Shown here one piece after another: positions 12,501-27,500 of a stretch of DNA of 64,000 nt (positions are counted from its first letter, which is position 1; the number at the start of each line of letters is the position of its first letter). The stretch lies in assembly GCA_019614645.1 (NCBI GenBank), contig JABWDB010000001.1:28575501-28639500 (forward strand), read 5' to 3'. The position numbers and the translations under genes were made by a program. The DNA is from Stratiolaelaps scimitus (lineage: Eukaryota; Arthropoda; Arachnida; Mesostigmata; Laelapidae). The notes beneath the pieces are model-generated. The model saw only the letters and a program-made list of their open reading frames with translations. It was not told where the DNA came from and did no database searches.

Positions 12501-15500
12501 TTAGAACAAGGTCACAATTCTGTTATTCGTCTTTTATATTTACTCCTCGATGCGTCAGAGTGCGTATACGTTCATATCTCAAAAATAAGATTTCGGTAAA
12601 GCAAAAACCCGCTGTCACCAGGACCATACAGATATGACGTTGCGTATAACTGTTTCAGGACAGACTATGAAACATTGATATCGGACTGGCTCCCAAATAT
12701 TATACTATGCACGATTCTGTTCGATTCGTAATTCGCGGCGTACGTATGCAAATACGTATATAAATGAGAGTACATTTCCCAGCAAATTTGATTATATCCC
12801 CAGTATGGAGTTTGTGGGCCCGTACATGTGTGCGTTCGGCACGGCCGCTGTTAATGGACAATAAAGAATTTTTGAAGGGAGTTGAAATTGATAATTTTTC
12901 TAGGGGATTCCGCGAAGAATCTCAGGAGAGATAAAATTCAGATACGCAGATATTCAGAATGGGTAATTACATTGTGTACCACATTACATGTGATCATTTG
13001 GTAGAAACGCGTCCTTGAAGTTATTACCACCACGATTGTCAAGCCGCCATGACACAGACAAACTCATTGTGGGAACTGGCGAGACAAGTAAATCATTTAC
13101 TGTTCTAGGGCTCGACGATAGAGAACAGAGGTGGCAACGTAGACGAGATGTGTTTATATGAGTCAAATGACCTGAGGAGATCTATATTTCATTTATTTTC
13201 ACACAGTTTGTGTTATAGTGAGAAAATTATACTTTCATATAGTTTACAGTTCGTCAAGTTATTTACAGCTTTGTTACTGTGCTCCCAAAAGCTTTCCCTC
13301 CACTTAAGTTAGTAGTCCCTAGAAATATTAATATACATCGGCTGCAGTATATACAATCGAAGTTCGTTTATGCCTGCCTCGTCGTTTTGTTCTTCCCGAT
13401 GTCTGTCTCTCTTTCTCTGTCTCTCCTCCTAAACGGTTCCTGCTCACAACTGAGGCCGGGTGCATGCTGCACTGTGCACGACTATGCCGGTTGGCGGGTG
13501 TGTCGCACTGTGTGTGCGTGGCGTCAAGGGATTGCCGGTGACTAATTGGATTATGACAAAGATTGCTGCCCGTTTTCCGGCAGAGATCTAACGCAGGTTG
13601 GATGAAGCGAAAGCTTGGCGATTCGACTACACTCAGCAGCCCTGCCCCTCTCCCGGTACGCGCACTGCGAACCAACAGAGAGCAGGTCCACGTTTCGCCA
13701 GCAGCGCCTACCTAATCACCATGTACATAGATAGCAGAGGTGGAGAATAAGCTCCACAAGTCGTTCTGCTACTGCTGCTACGGCTTGCGCCTACTTTGTT
13801 GGCCGATCGGTAGTTTCGGCTGATCGGGTCCCCTCCAGCTGATGGCCGAATGCCGTTCCGGAGGGCATGAGACCGTCTGCCCCGAGGTCCGTGGTGGCCT
13901 GCGGACGTCGCCGCTGGGTAAATGCTCTCCAAAGCAAACATGATATGCTAAACTGCTAGATATAGTCATGGGGGACTGGCTATCATTGCAGCACTTTAAG
14001 TCGTAGCCGAAAATACGTGTTTCGATCAGCATGCAACGTTTTGCTTATAGAGTAACCTATATCCGACCACAATCATAAAGTGTTGCAAGGCAGACGTTGA
14101 TTCATAGTGCCATAACGGGTTTATTATTGAAAATTGTGTGTAGAGTGTGGCACCGCTGTAAATTCGACGATAATAATAATAATACAATAATAATAATAAT
14201 ATTTGCCAACCCACGCTTCGATTGGATGTGAAATAATTTAATATTAGTGAACATCGACCTGTTCAAACCGCATCATTTCTATATTTCGAAACCAATATGT
14301 CACGATGTGTCGTATTGTTGATGATCTTGTTTATAGTTAGATCATCTGCCAGCCGGCTTGCCAGTACGATGTGCTCAGAGCTGTAAACTGATCGGAAACA
14401 TCCGGCATAACGGAGACAATATGATGATACTCTCTCGTTGATAGAAATAGTTGAATATAGCTGTATTTTCGAATGGCCGGTGGCACAACAACACTCCTAC
14501 GGAAATATCCAGATACGAGACAGCCTCCGGCACTTAAAAGTGGTTGTCGCTTGTTTGCCGTGTTTATGTGGCCCCCATTGTTTGTACGGGTTGCCGCTCA
14601 ACTAGCTAGCCGCGTGTACCATGTTACGGGAGTCAATCCATCAGAGAAGTGAGATGTGCCTCCCCCCCCCCCCGCCCCCTACAAAGTCTCACATGTTTTC
14701 TCCTAATGATATTTTTTCACTGTTACAGCTTACTTATCACGTGAATATAGCAGGTTGACTGTAGCAGGTTACCTGAAAAGTTCGCCTCAATTTCATACGG
14801 GATTATCGCGAAGTCCCACAATCGATCGACTCGGGCTGTGGCCGCGCGATGCGATCGACTCCGACCCTGCCCGGAGTAGTAATTCTGCTGCTGTGGCTGC
14901 TGATGATGATGGTGATGGTGACTATTATGGTTTCGTATTCTGAAAAAAAAGGTGCAAATCGATTAGCAAATATACACTCTCTCTCTCTCTCTCTCTCTCC
15001 AATGAGTAATGCAAGGTACAACGAAACGTAACTTCCAATAAGATGGATGCAGCTACAGATGCACAGCAGAAATGGACAAAGTGTCATAGCTGAAGTGGTT
15101 GAGGCGGGTTGCCATCAAATGATCATTGTGCGGGCGATAATGTTAGCGTCGAGCTAAATGTTGTGTTCTGGAGTGCAGCAGGTTCGTTTTTCTCTAAATA
15201 AGAATGTTTGTTTGTTTCGCTCACACCATGGTGCCACATTCTCTCTGGGGTCAAGCGAGGTCAATTATGAATGGATGGATTATGGCAGGTGCACGTATCG
15301 ATTACGGATAGATTATGGGAACAATTCCAAGCTAAAAATGTCACCTTGAAAGTCGCTCGCTCCCTCCCTCGTCTCCCTCTGCAGTCGACATGTGGGAGGA
15401 TCAAACACAGTTGATCATGGCTACACTCTACGTAGCAGTAGCTCTTAGCTGCCCCGTTTCAAGTGATCTTAAATGTCAATAACAGGATCTCGTCTGTGAT

Positions 15501-18500
15501 CAGCGTAAATTATTTTATCCATGTAAAAAGAAAACGTGGAGAGCTAGAAACGCATTGAATTTGAGCTAAAGCTGGTGTTACTGTAATCTTACATCTTAAT
15601 GCACTGTGGACCAGGCACCGGCTAGCTATCACAAGACACAAATAGCGTCTAACGACTGTCTCTCAACGACGATCATAACACTCCCAACAGTGGAAGTGCC
15701 TCCTTCTAAAAGTGCAGGTGTGTAGGATAGATTTGACCGAAGGACGTCTCCCAGTAAGAAGTACAGAATGTGAGGCATGCCATATTTAAATATCTCGCTA
15801 AGCAAACGATACAAATATATATATATATATATACACTTCCATAGATACGCGTTACTACGATTCTATTCTCGCAAGAGGCTTGGAACTGATTTCTGCGGCG
15901 AAAGGTCGTGACATGCATTTGTTTGGTTGGCGCTGTATCACTATATTCTCCCTCCGCCCCCACGTGGCGTATTCCACGTAGTCTCTCCAGCTCATCTGTA
16001 CTCAGCTCATCATATTGAGCCGAGTACGAATATCTATCAGCAACAGGAAGCCAGGTTTCGTTTGTAGCCCCAGCTCGTACAGTTCCCCCCAATATCTATC
16101 CTACATGACTTGAATGCCTAGCTGACGTCAACACTAAGGACATAGGCATCCGAATTCCGTGAATATCAACCTATCCATCTTCGTTTATTTTCCGCAGTGA
16201 GCTACCGACCTCTCGCAAGACCACCTTCGTTCGTTCGTTGAACTCACTTGTCCCAGCTAGAAGCACTCGTCCACATCTCGTGCTCAGTAGTCTATCTCTG
16301 CCAAGGGCCACTTCACTAAGCCATATGCTTTCGACCGTCGCCCTGAACTTCCTGCTCCTGTTGCTGCCATTGTGGCTGTTATTGTGTGTTGCTGCTGGTG
16401 GTCGCCTTGCACTTCCGGTAGCACACCCCAACTGGCCAGTAAAATTCCGATTCTGTCATTCCCCGAAACCAATTCAGATCGTCGATGTGGAAAGTGCCAT
16501 TGCAGAAGTGACCACCTTCCCCGTACACTGCCAGTGTGCAGCAGACTAACGTTGGGTCTCTGGGACTTCCTGGGTAACACCAGCAGATGGTATGTTGTTG
16601 TTCGTTTTCTCCGACCGTTCGCCTTATACCACTCTGCCCGAAATCGGCCATGGACGTGGAAATCGCAGCGCGACGTGCTTGCGCAGCCGGCATGCGTCCC
16701 GTCTGCGGCGGTCGATTGGGATCTTCTGTTGTGGCTGTGTCTTCACTCTCGAAGCTCTGTTTTTCTCTCCTTGTTGCACACCCGCCTCCGCTGTTCCTCC
16801 TCTCTGCCCTCTTCTCGCGGCATATGTCCGCATCGCATCTGGCTGAGGCGCAGCAGTGCGTACTGGCCTGCACCGCCCGCCTCTTATTTGAACTCTTTAT
16901 CTTGCAAATATCTGCAGCGACAGCGACAAGAGCGGTAGTCGTGGTCCTGTGTTGATGCGTGCTGTCGCCGTTCGCTTGCAGCGTCGACTTTCGTTTTGCC
17001 GTCCCTTCGGTAAAGCTCGTGTGCACGCAACCGCACGCAGGAGAGCGCATCCGCGCGACGGGCTGCAGCCTGAGGACCCCGACCCCGAACCCCCGGGAAT
17101 TGGGAGGACGTGCGGGGTAAGTCCGGACCCAGGGAGAGGAACGGTCCTCCTGACGACCCTTCGAGCCTTCGCCTGTCCGCGCTCCTAAGCAGTATAAGCA
17201 GCGAGAACGTCCCCGGTGAACGGGCAACTCCTCTCCTCTTCACACAGAAGAAGGAGTAGTAGCGTCATCAGTAGCATCAGCCACAGTAGCAGCAGCAGCA
17301 GAAACGAAGCAATGCGCTGTAGCGGAAAACTGCTCAGTTCCTACCTCGCTCCGGCGCCTTCCTTTCCTCTCCCGTGTTCCGCGATATCTTTCGTTTTTTC
17401 TCTGAACGCGCGTATTGCAAGTGCGAGCGGCGCTACCCTGCCACTCGACATCTTCCCGCTTGGGTTTAAGAATTTATCTGCGATTAGCATAATGATATGA
17501 TATGGTAATGATGCTGTAATAATAGTTATGCTACTTCTAATACTCTCGTACGGCCAGGCGCCAGCCGGAACTGTCGGAACGGGAAGACGGACTCGTAGAC
17601 GCAGGAAAGAATCGACAGCAGGAGACAGGGTAGGGGTGGTGTTAGGGGTGAGACGACTAATACGAGTTATCATTTCTTACTGGCGCTATTTGCCCTTCGT
17701 CGTTCGAGCTCAGCAGCTCTTCTCATTCTGGAAGGAACACCTGAGCACACCATCCCGGCCTCCCGCCGCCCTACAGCGCTCCACTCCGCCCACGCCCCGT
17801 TCTGAACCCGAGGATACCATACTTCGATACGGTCGTGTGTCTCGTGGCCGTTTCTGGGTGTGCGGTCCATGGACAAAAGGCGGCGGTAGATGGGAAGGTG
17901 CTCGGCTCCCATGGGCCCTGCAGGCGCCTGTATTGCCAGAGTAAGTGAAGGTGAGGTAGCTTGATTCAAGACTACTCCTCTCTTTTTCTTTCTCTCTCTC
18001 TCTCTCGTTCTCTCTGACTGGCGCGCGGACGCGCTCTCTGTTCTCCCCTTCGTGGACGCCGTCTGACCACCCAGCCGGTCCTGGCTGTATCGCTTTTCCA
18101 ATTGGGTTAGAGGTCGAGATAAGCTACGCTTTCGCCGCTGTTCCGCTGCCGCCGTCTCTAGCGCGAAATAGCAAGGAAGGCAAAGCAGGAAGTATGCAAC
18201 GGCCGTGGCCGCGCAGGCAGTTTTGTGAGGAGGGCTGTGTCCGGGCAGCGAGCGGACCCCGTCGCGTACTCCTCCGCCGTTGTTGCCGTCGCTGACGCCG
18301 ACGCACGGAAGTAGCGCCGGCAGCAGCACTATAGGGGATACGAATAGAGGTGGCAGCCGCAACGGAGTCATGTGTGCAGCCGCCAAAGGAACTACGCTCC
18401 GCTCTGCAGGATAGCGGCGCGTATAAAAGTTTTATTATGAGGTGGCGCACAGGCGAGGTGAGGAGGGGTCGGTTAGCGTGAATGTGCGAGAAACTACTGA

Positions 18501-21500
18501 GACCAGTCCAGAGCAAGAGCGCTCCACACAGGGCTGTTGGCTGGGAGGAGTAGTGGTCGTTGGCGGGGCAAAGGCGAATGAAGCGGTGGCGATAGCGAAT
18601 GAGGGGTTTGTGGGTTTGTCGTTGGGGATAGTTAGGGGCGAGAAGAAGAAGAAGAAGAAGAAGAAGAAGAAGAAGAAGAAGACGACGAAGTTAGGAAGTA
18701 GGAGCACGAGGATCGTGCGAGTATCTGTCAGGAGTTGGTTGCTGGCTAGAGGGTCGCCGGCCAGGGCTGGATGGCGAGCAAACTGTGGACGAGGCCGAGC
18801 TCCGAAGGGGAAAACGTCAGCCGGGGGCAGGGTCAGAGGAAAATGTGGGTCTTTCGTCGACGCCAAGTGGCTCCTTGCTTCGTACGCGTACGCGGACGCG
18901 CACACGTACAGGGAAGTCGCGCACACATCACAGACGGGCAGAGTTCATTGAGCGGGAACGGCAAGGAGGACACAGAGGGAGTACGGGGTGTTATGGCGTA
19001 CGAAGTGCGGGCAAAGCCTCTCGCCTCTCAGTCGGTCGGTCCACTCTCATTCAATCGTCGGGCTATTCCCCGCTCCCGTGAGCTAAGTCGTGCGGTTGGC
19101 TCTTTCCAGCCCGGGTGAACCTGCTGGCCGAGGTAACAACCGAGATGCTACAACGAACGTCTATGAATGAGCAATTGGATGGACAGGATTAAAAAGTTGA
19201 GACAGTGAATCATGTACGTACTACATTGTTATAAATAGAGGTCGCAGCCTGTGGTGAGATGGCAATTTCCAGTCGTTATTGAGGAGTCACTGACGCTGTG
19301 CGAGAACCAAGACACAATCTGATTTGTGAATATAGTGAACGGTGATTGTATGTAGATACTGGGTATATCGCTCGATCCGCAATTGGCGTTCGCACAATTT
19401 CCACGTGCTGCCAATGTAATGAAATAATAAAACGCATACGTGAATGCGTTAATTTTGCAGAAACGATGGAAGTGTATAAAGGAGTCTTAAATATGATAGC
19501 TTTAAGGACACTCAGTTAGAACTGATGTATCTCAACTTTACCTTCGTTAGTAATACACAACCTATACCCGCCACCTTATGAAGACTAATGATATGCTGCC
19601 TATCTGTGTACAGTAATAGGATTTGCAGTGATAAGAAATAAACGATTTCGAGACCTAAATTAGCTCCGTGATCTTCACCATACCTTTAATAGAATGTGTA
19701 TTAAACGAATAAGGATATCCTTGCGGTATAGAGTCAGCCCAACACCCAATCGATCGAAAATAGAAGATTCAAGAATGTGATGCTGACACCGTGGTAGTTG
19801 CATTAACAAAAGGTCTAAAAAGGTAGCTATATATTTTAAGGTATAATTTTTGCTTGACAATAGCATATATTGATTTCCAGTTAAGGTGTACATTTTATGC
19901 GCAATAGTTTTCGTGGAGACAAACGCAGGTAGCGCTATTTATATATACCGATGTTTGAGGTGTATGTTGCGCCATCCCTGAGCTGCACGGCACTAAGGTC
20001 ACGAAGGCATGGTCGACTGCGTTGGCAGTTTATTCACAGCGGATTTGATTTAAATTTCAATTTATGTATAGTCCAATATTATGTCAAACATTCTCAAATA
20101 GAAACTGTTTGACCTTAACTCGTCGATTTGTTTAACTAAACAAATATAAATGCATTTCGAACCTTATGCTTTTTCGACGATGGGGATGACTTTTGTTGAG
20201 TTCCGGGGAGCGATTCTGTTTTGTTGTCATCCTCTTTCCGGCGTTGTGCCTGCTAGCGGCCGTTGTCCACCCTACAATGTCGGTATCTTCAGGACCTAGA
20301 AGCAGATTCCGCAAAAAAAGTCATTTTCGTTTCATTTTGAATTAGCTATTATACTATTGCTTGGTCTGCAGAGCAACATTATTCAAATTCGTATGACTAG
20401 AGCCTTGATAAACCTCGGACCTCTTTGACGGCCTATTCTGGAATTCGATGCACCACATGTTTCGAAGTTCTAACGAAAATATTGAAAAAAATACAAAATA
20501 GACACCCCACGAATTGACTACCCATGATTACAGATGATATGGGCAGTAACGGCATTTGTTATTTTGAGTTACCGCGTAAAAACGAAAACATCAATTCAAC
20601 CGGATATCTTGAGTCTTTGAAAGAACTCAAAGATGAATCGCGACGGAATCGGAAGCACGCGGTCTGACTTTTCGATTATAATGCAAAAGCTTACGTGCGA
20701 CTGCGATAACGCACTATTTCCATCGATGCATTCAAATCTATATATTCTCCAAATTTACGCCTTTGTGATTATGGTTGTTTGCATGCATTAAACAGGGCAC
20801 CTGGTAATTTACATTATGTAAACGTTAATTTGCTTCAGGAAGCTGTCGACAACGAAATTAGGTCTGGTGACGCAACTACAGTATATACTGCCCTTCAGAA
20901 GCGTAAGTAATCAAGAAGCGTACCCGTGAGATATACTGAAAACTATAGTATATCACAGCCATAATTTGTACATATTTTTTATGTACAAAATGGATCCGAT
21001 CAACCTAATATATATACATATATATATACTTCCGAAGGATCGTACATGTGTCGTAGTAATTCGAACGCTCTTGTAAAAATAGAAATACTTCACTCCGAAG
21101 AAGACGAAGGACGTTCATCTGGCTGGCAAAAATGATAGATATAGTGATTTCATTGCCGCATTACACTGCTAGCGCTGCAAGAATATCCTCCCTCGAAAAT
21201 ACATTCTAGTCTGAGCAATTCCACAGTGATGTGCCCCTCTGTCATACGAGTTTGTAGTGCATAATATGCTCCTCTACTCCAACATCTGAGTGCTACGATT
21301 CTGTCTCATGACATCTTCCATTTCATCCGTTTCCGGTGTTTCCAGCCAGGTCTACTTCCAAGCACACACCGCTAGTAACTATACACACCGCCCATTATAC
21401 AAACTACGCTCCGCTGATGCTGCTCCTGCGTTTGCTCAGCAAGAAAATGATTCCTGTGACTCTGAACTCACAAGGCACCAGACGCCGCTCGGCGAAGTGG

Positions 21501-24500
21501 TCATCGGCGCGCTTCACGGCTCTTCCGTCAAACACCGGCACTTCCGGAGACTCCAGCACCACATTTCGACTATCGTTGGCAGGACTTGCCTAGACGCCCT
21601 GCGCGGCTAGACTTCAGAAACGATACGAGACTGGGACTCGTTTTTGTGAGAAGCGCCAAATAGAAAAGTCCGTCCAATTGCTTCTCCGTTTCACATTAGA
21701 GTCGCTGAGAGAAGGAGCGCCTTCCCGGGAACCCTATGAACAAGGAGACGCGGTTGCCTACAATATTTTTTAGATATATCAATGCGTGGGATCATATTAA
21801 CCATATAGAAATATGCATATAATTAAGTAGAGCATATATATATATATATATATTGCGTAATAAAGGCTTATCATTGATGTATTTAGTAATCCTCCTGAAT
21901 AATTTGTTATATACAAATACAGTGAATTGGGCGCAAAAATAACCATTTTATTTAATTCCTGTTATCGCGCATAGCATTTCGAGTAGAGTTCACCTTGAAC
22001 ACGTCTACTTATGCGGCGTACGCCAATGACATACTCCTCCGTAGGAACTTTTGCTACTAACCAGCAAATACTGCTAAGGAATATATATTATACTATAATA
22101 TTAAAATAAGTAGCCTGCCTACGGTAGAAATCGCTCATCTAAGATGTAGCATCCACTGAGATATGGTGAACTAAGTTGGTAACTTGGTAGAAATATGTTA
22201 CTAATTAGGCACCCTATCACACCGTGAGCTAGTCAAATATGTCTTTCATCGTGAAAGATGCGGGTTCGCTTTTTCGGCAAATACCATTGTGCTGTTGTAT
22301 ATCACGCCACCTTTAGCTAGGACAGGCTCATTTAGACGATCTCCAAACGTTCGATTGTTGCTGCTGTCGGGCGAAATCTAGTCTCAGTAGTGTATTCTTC
22401 TCTGATATCTCCGACAGGAATTCTAGCTTTCAATTTCAACGATCACACGGTGGCAGGGATGAAGCCGAAGACACCATTCAAGGAGAGTGGATATGGCGAT
22501 TCCAGAAGTATGGACGAGAAGTTCAACGCAATCCCAAACGTGGACCACCCTTTCTCCGGTGGTGCTCGAGCCTTCCAACCTGTCGGCCTCCGGCCCACGT
22601 CATGGAGATGATCGGTGTATGTTATGTGGCCTTCTGGCGTTGTGTGATGCGGTCCTCTCCTGATGCTCTGTTTGTCAGAGAGCGGATAAGGAGATCTTAG
22701 CTAAAAGGGGCCGAGGCTTACTGGGCCAAAAAGGAGACATCTGGTTAGGGGGAACGAATCAGGCGCTCCGCCGGAAGGAGTTTTCATTCAAATGATTCCT
22801 ACTTCCGCTGGGCTGCGCCTGACTCTGGCCTCGCCAACTTCCGGCAAACGTGGGACGCTAGAATAAGACCACTGATAGCCCAAACAGGAGGACAGTGGCC
22901 GCTGGCCTAGAGTTCCAGCCGAACAAACGAGTTGAGCCAACCACGCCTGGGAAAAACGAACAGCCTCGTCAGCGAGCCACTAGCACTGTCCGTCTAACCG
23001 GGTCTGACGCCAATTTCAAGAAGATCAAGTAAACCTCAGATCAAGCCAGTGTTAGCTGGCTGACTTGTCCAACTTGAGCGAGTGCTATTCTACCGAATCA
23101 CATCCTACTTCATCCAATTCTGTCGCAGATACGTTCTCAACCGTCAGGACACATTGTTTTACATTTCGAAGGGGTCCGCCCAAGAGGATCAAGAAAGCTG
23201 GTTGCTGCTGTTGATGCCATTCGCTCCGAAACTCATACGGTGATGCGCATTTGCTTGTAGATTGAACACCAACTCGGGATGGTAGATACCCAATTTGTCC
23301 TATTACCCCGTATGAGCGAACTAATCGTCTGCTATTAGTTAGTCATCCTCACGAATTCGTGTCACACTACATTGGAATCCATGACCCAGTGCCCGTTTGC
23401 ACTGTCTACCAAAACATCTCATCGATTTCGTCGAGATCTAGTGCTTGCCTTCCCATTGGTGTCTTGCCATTCTTCGTTGGCAACCTTTGATCGGGTCCAG
23501 TACCAGCGGAGGGCATCGCAGTGACAGTGGTCTCCCACCCTGCAGACAGGGAGCAACCAGGCTGAGTACAATACTGAAGAGAGTGGAGCTTAATTAACAC
23601 ACCACGGACCAGTTCACATTCGCAGGCTCGCCGGTCTCTGCCGAGGCGAAGCTTCGGCCCCTCATTCAGAAATCTAACAGAGGCTACGGACGGCAGTCGC
23701 CGCCTGCTCGTGCAGCTACCGATGGCGCTGGAGGTTTGTTTTTAGGAGAGGCCACGGTAGATAATGAGAGACAAAACCTGACGTTTGCCCGGAACTCCCG
23801 AGATAAGTCCCGTTCGACGTTAACGAAACACACAGTGAGAGAACGTAACGAAGCCACGATTAGACGGAGAGCCACTAAAACCGAATGCCCCGCAATAGAC
23901 TCTGCACCTGCTAGGTATTATTAGATAATAGATAGGTTACAGTGCAGCCACTTCGTCACAATGGCGGAAGTGGTGGAGGCGGGCAGCAGCAGCACCACCA
24001 CCAGCACCATGGGTGTGATCGAACCTCGGCTTCTTAACATGAATGATCTATAATAATAGATTTAGTATGCGAACATGATGATCATGTTCGAGTTCCATAG
24101 GGCACGTCCGAATCTATGCGGTGTTCACTTGTAGACTTAGCTTCGTAACGATTACATACATAGCAATCTACGGTTTGGTGCAATCGCAACAGTGAACTTC
24201 GAGGCGGAGTTCATGAACATTAGTATGACAAAGTTGGTATTGTTGTCAATGGTATAGAGTTTACTGTTAATTACTTATGCGCCGTCGTCAAAGAACGTTC
24301 ACTGTTTATTTCAAAGAGCGAGACGAGAAGCAGATTGTTTCCATAACAATACTATGTTATATACGTGCATGTGAGTTTGGAACGAGTCTAAATGGACGGG
24401 TCACACAGTCAATCATATAATCAGCTAAATACAAGCTCATGTATAAAATCGATTCTACATCGATGTGCGAGTATGACAACTTCGTTCTGGCGTATTCATA

Positions 24501-27500
24501 TCGTATAATAAAAATAATAATGACGTCCGCTTCGGATAAGCATGTTCCATATGAATTACTGTCGAACGAGACCTTTAATTAGGTAGTGTTTTGGGCTCAC
24601 CACGCACGGCGAGAGCCCTATCTACTCACCGTGTGTGGTACGTTGAGTTTTGACTTACATTGAGTTACTTCAACTGGCCACCGCAGACATGAGAAGCCCT
24701 TCGGCTAGGTGTCCATAACTTTCTCGACAGACTCTCGTAAAAATGCGCCCTCCTACGAGACGAACTACTTTAATCGTTCGCCTTGACAGAAAAAATTAAA
24801 TTGAAAAAAAAAAATTGAAATCCGAGACAATCGCATGAATCAGGATTCAATGACAGAGTGTCTAAGGCGCTATATTGCAGTCGCGCCTCACGTTTGCACC
24901 TACGAAAATGGTTTCGTCTGCAAAACTCGCTGATATCGGTTGATTGTGAATTTCAGTTGCTTAATCACCAAAGCGGCTTAAAGACAAACAGATAGGCAGC
25001 GCGCTAAAATATCAAATATGGTTGATATAAATAAATGATTAATGAAATTATGAAGGGTAACAAACGAACAACAAGCAGTCGAACAGAACGTCTATTCGAT
25101 ATATTATAACAGAGATTTGGATATTTGGTACAATGTGCCCTTTTACCAGATGTCATTCATTTATTGCATCTACCGCTTTCACCGGTGACGCATCGCCGCT
25201 GACCCTCCTATACGCTCTCTATACGATAGGAATGATTCTCAAGGGGACGTCGGCCGAGGGTGGGCCTCTTAATGTATTCATTCATGTCCTTCCTAATCGT
25301 CATAATATGCCAGCAGTATATGCTGAGGCGTCCCTACCCCCCTTATTCCTCTGTTCAGTTTAGTGGAGTGGCGTTAGCAAGCCTTTCTCTTCGGGAGTCC
25401 ATGAGCGCATGAATACGATGTGACAGTGCGTGTCGTCGTGGGTGTATGGAGTGTTGAGCGGGTCTGGTCGGGCGGCACACAGTGGCGTTCCCGAAATCAC
25501 CCATGAGAACACTTAGACACCCATTCACCGACATTGTACACATGACATTTACCCATTCAGGCCCGCAGCGAACGGCAAGCTCGCCCCGCGCCGCAAGATT
25601 GTTTCAGGAGGTATAGTCAAGGGTGGCTTGATCATCGGTACGACTGAGTGTTGGGAGCGTTCCACTATTCAGAGCCGTTCGCTTATCCGACCCCGACGAC
25701 GCTCTAGAGGATGGTATCGACGACGTGGATGTCTCGGCGCCTCTAATCCGTTGTGACAATGAAGAGCGGGCTGAACGAGTTCAGTTCGTTTGACGCCATG
25801 TAGACCCGATGCATGCCCAGACGAAGTCAATTCGCCTGTCAACCGCCTCTGTTTATTTATACGTATTATGGATAGCTGTTGTATGTATCAGCCGCCAACC
25901 ACGTGATGCAAATTACGAGCATTCGCTGACGAATGACCCCACAAGGGAAAAACAAGTCTAATGTCGGAGGCCAAGTGTATCGCATTTTGCTCGAGTCGGC
26001 TGCGGGAGACCATCGCCATCTGATCCTTGTCGCTGCTACTGCTGCGGCCGGCTGCCAAACATCGAAATCCGCACAAATAGGCGACACGATTCTCAGGGGA
26101 CTCCGGCGACCTCACCAGTCGATGTGGCGACGTTGCTGCGGGCACCTACCTCTGCATCCTAACGCGTCCCTCCGTGTTCTCCTGCCTCTGTCCTTCTTCC
26201 CGTTGCTTGAGTCTGTATGTGATCCTGTGCGAGTGTGGATGGTTCAATTCGAATGTTTCGGTTGCCAGCTGTGGCTATTTTGTCCTCGCCATCAGAGAGA
26301 GAGAGAGAGAGAGAGAGACCATGGTGGAGCAAGCGCAGTGGTCTGCTGGTCTACAGGCTCCGTCGACCATCTAAACTAACCTCGACCACCATTGCCGCTA
26401 CTCGCATCTGATGCCGTTCGTGGGTTAGGTTAGCCGGCAACCAACCTAACGGGGTCTCGAACGGTTGGTCTGTCTGTCAGCTCACAGCGAGCGTGGCGGT
26501 CGTCTAAGCTCCGTAAACCTTCCTCCTGACCTCCTCTAACCCGGTTACCAAGCTGATTCGATTTGAAGACGACCTCTTCCTCGTACTGGCCCGCTACGCG
26601 ACAGACTTACGGCGTTGCGGGGTTTTGGTCAGAGTCGGCTGCTGCCGCCGGCTCTCCTCGGGGCAGCTCTCTTCGGCGAAATACCCGCCCTTCTGTCACC
26701 CCATGGCCCCCTCAACCCCACGAACTACAACGATCTGTGTTTGTCTCTGCCATGCCATGTCCTCCTGCCAGCCGAACGGTGGTCAGCCAGGCACGTGAGC
26801 GATAGGAATAACTCGCGAGGGGTCTGAACTGCGAAAGCCAACGGAACGATTCATAGGTACATAGAATACTTACCGGCTGTCATCGTTGGTATGAGACGAC
26901 AACGTCGCTTCGGCCACCGGATGTCTCGCTGTATCGTTCTGACCAGTCGCGATTAAGTCACGAATCTGGATAGCGTGCACAAGCGCATCGTGAGACACAT
27001 CGCCCCACGGCGTATACTTCCTACAAACACGATGGTCAAAACGAGCTATTGTACGTGTATTGCCCATCTCACGCATAGGGACCCACGAGACCCAGTAGGC
27101 CTGCCAGTAATACGATGATAAGGAGAGCGACCCTCTACTGAAAAGTGGACAGAGACATCTCACCCTTCATTCATAACGCTGCCTCGCAGCTGTCATCCAT
27201 CGTCGACGGCAGTTGACATCGTCCAGATCGTGGCGACAGCGGTGGGGAGACAACCGCCGGGAGAGTGGTCCCGATTCGGGTATGTCCTGCTTCCGAGGCC
27301 GAGTTTTTAAATGATGTTTGCGGCCTCGACCACGAGTAGTAGCTGTTCCGTCGCTCTCAACTATTATAATCTATTTGGCGACGTTTACAGCGAATCGTAC
27401 ACACATACCCACATATGGTTTAAGCTAAGCCGGAAATTTACGGCGTATGTCCGTGGCTCGTTGCAGACGGGACCGGATGACACCCGAGTCGGAGCTCTGT

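Larger units (their letters stand above)
14940..26873 (-). other. Large tolloid intron
   Basis: 11.9 kb. A GC-rich block at about 16230-19110 produces many long overlapping frames on both strands and the (AAG)n run. 19200-25000 is AT-rich with a SINE-like copy at 24050. I see no supported gene inside. Confidence 0.65.

Noticed and set aside
16379..17227. 282-codon minus-strand ORF, plus overlapping ORFs of 100-240 codons in 16.2-19.1 kb
   Set aside because: Low-complexity, Arg/Ser/Cys-rich translations open in many frames at once, as expected from GC-rich DNA. No domain, signal or splice logic.
18442..18951. 169-codon plus ORF with poly-Lys
   Set aside because: Driven by the (AAG)n microsatellite, and the opposite strand reads poly-Phe. 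No protein-like content around it.
23400..23520. Possible tolloid prodomain exon reading [19 protein letters not shown] on the minus strand
   Set aside because: Its acceptor phase could follow exon 1, but its donor would create a stop when joined to the 14939 exon, and it cannot sit after the 26874 exon in phase.
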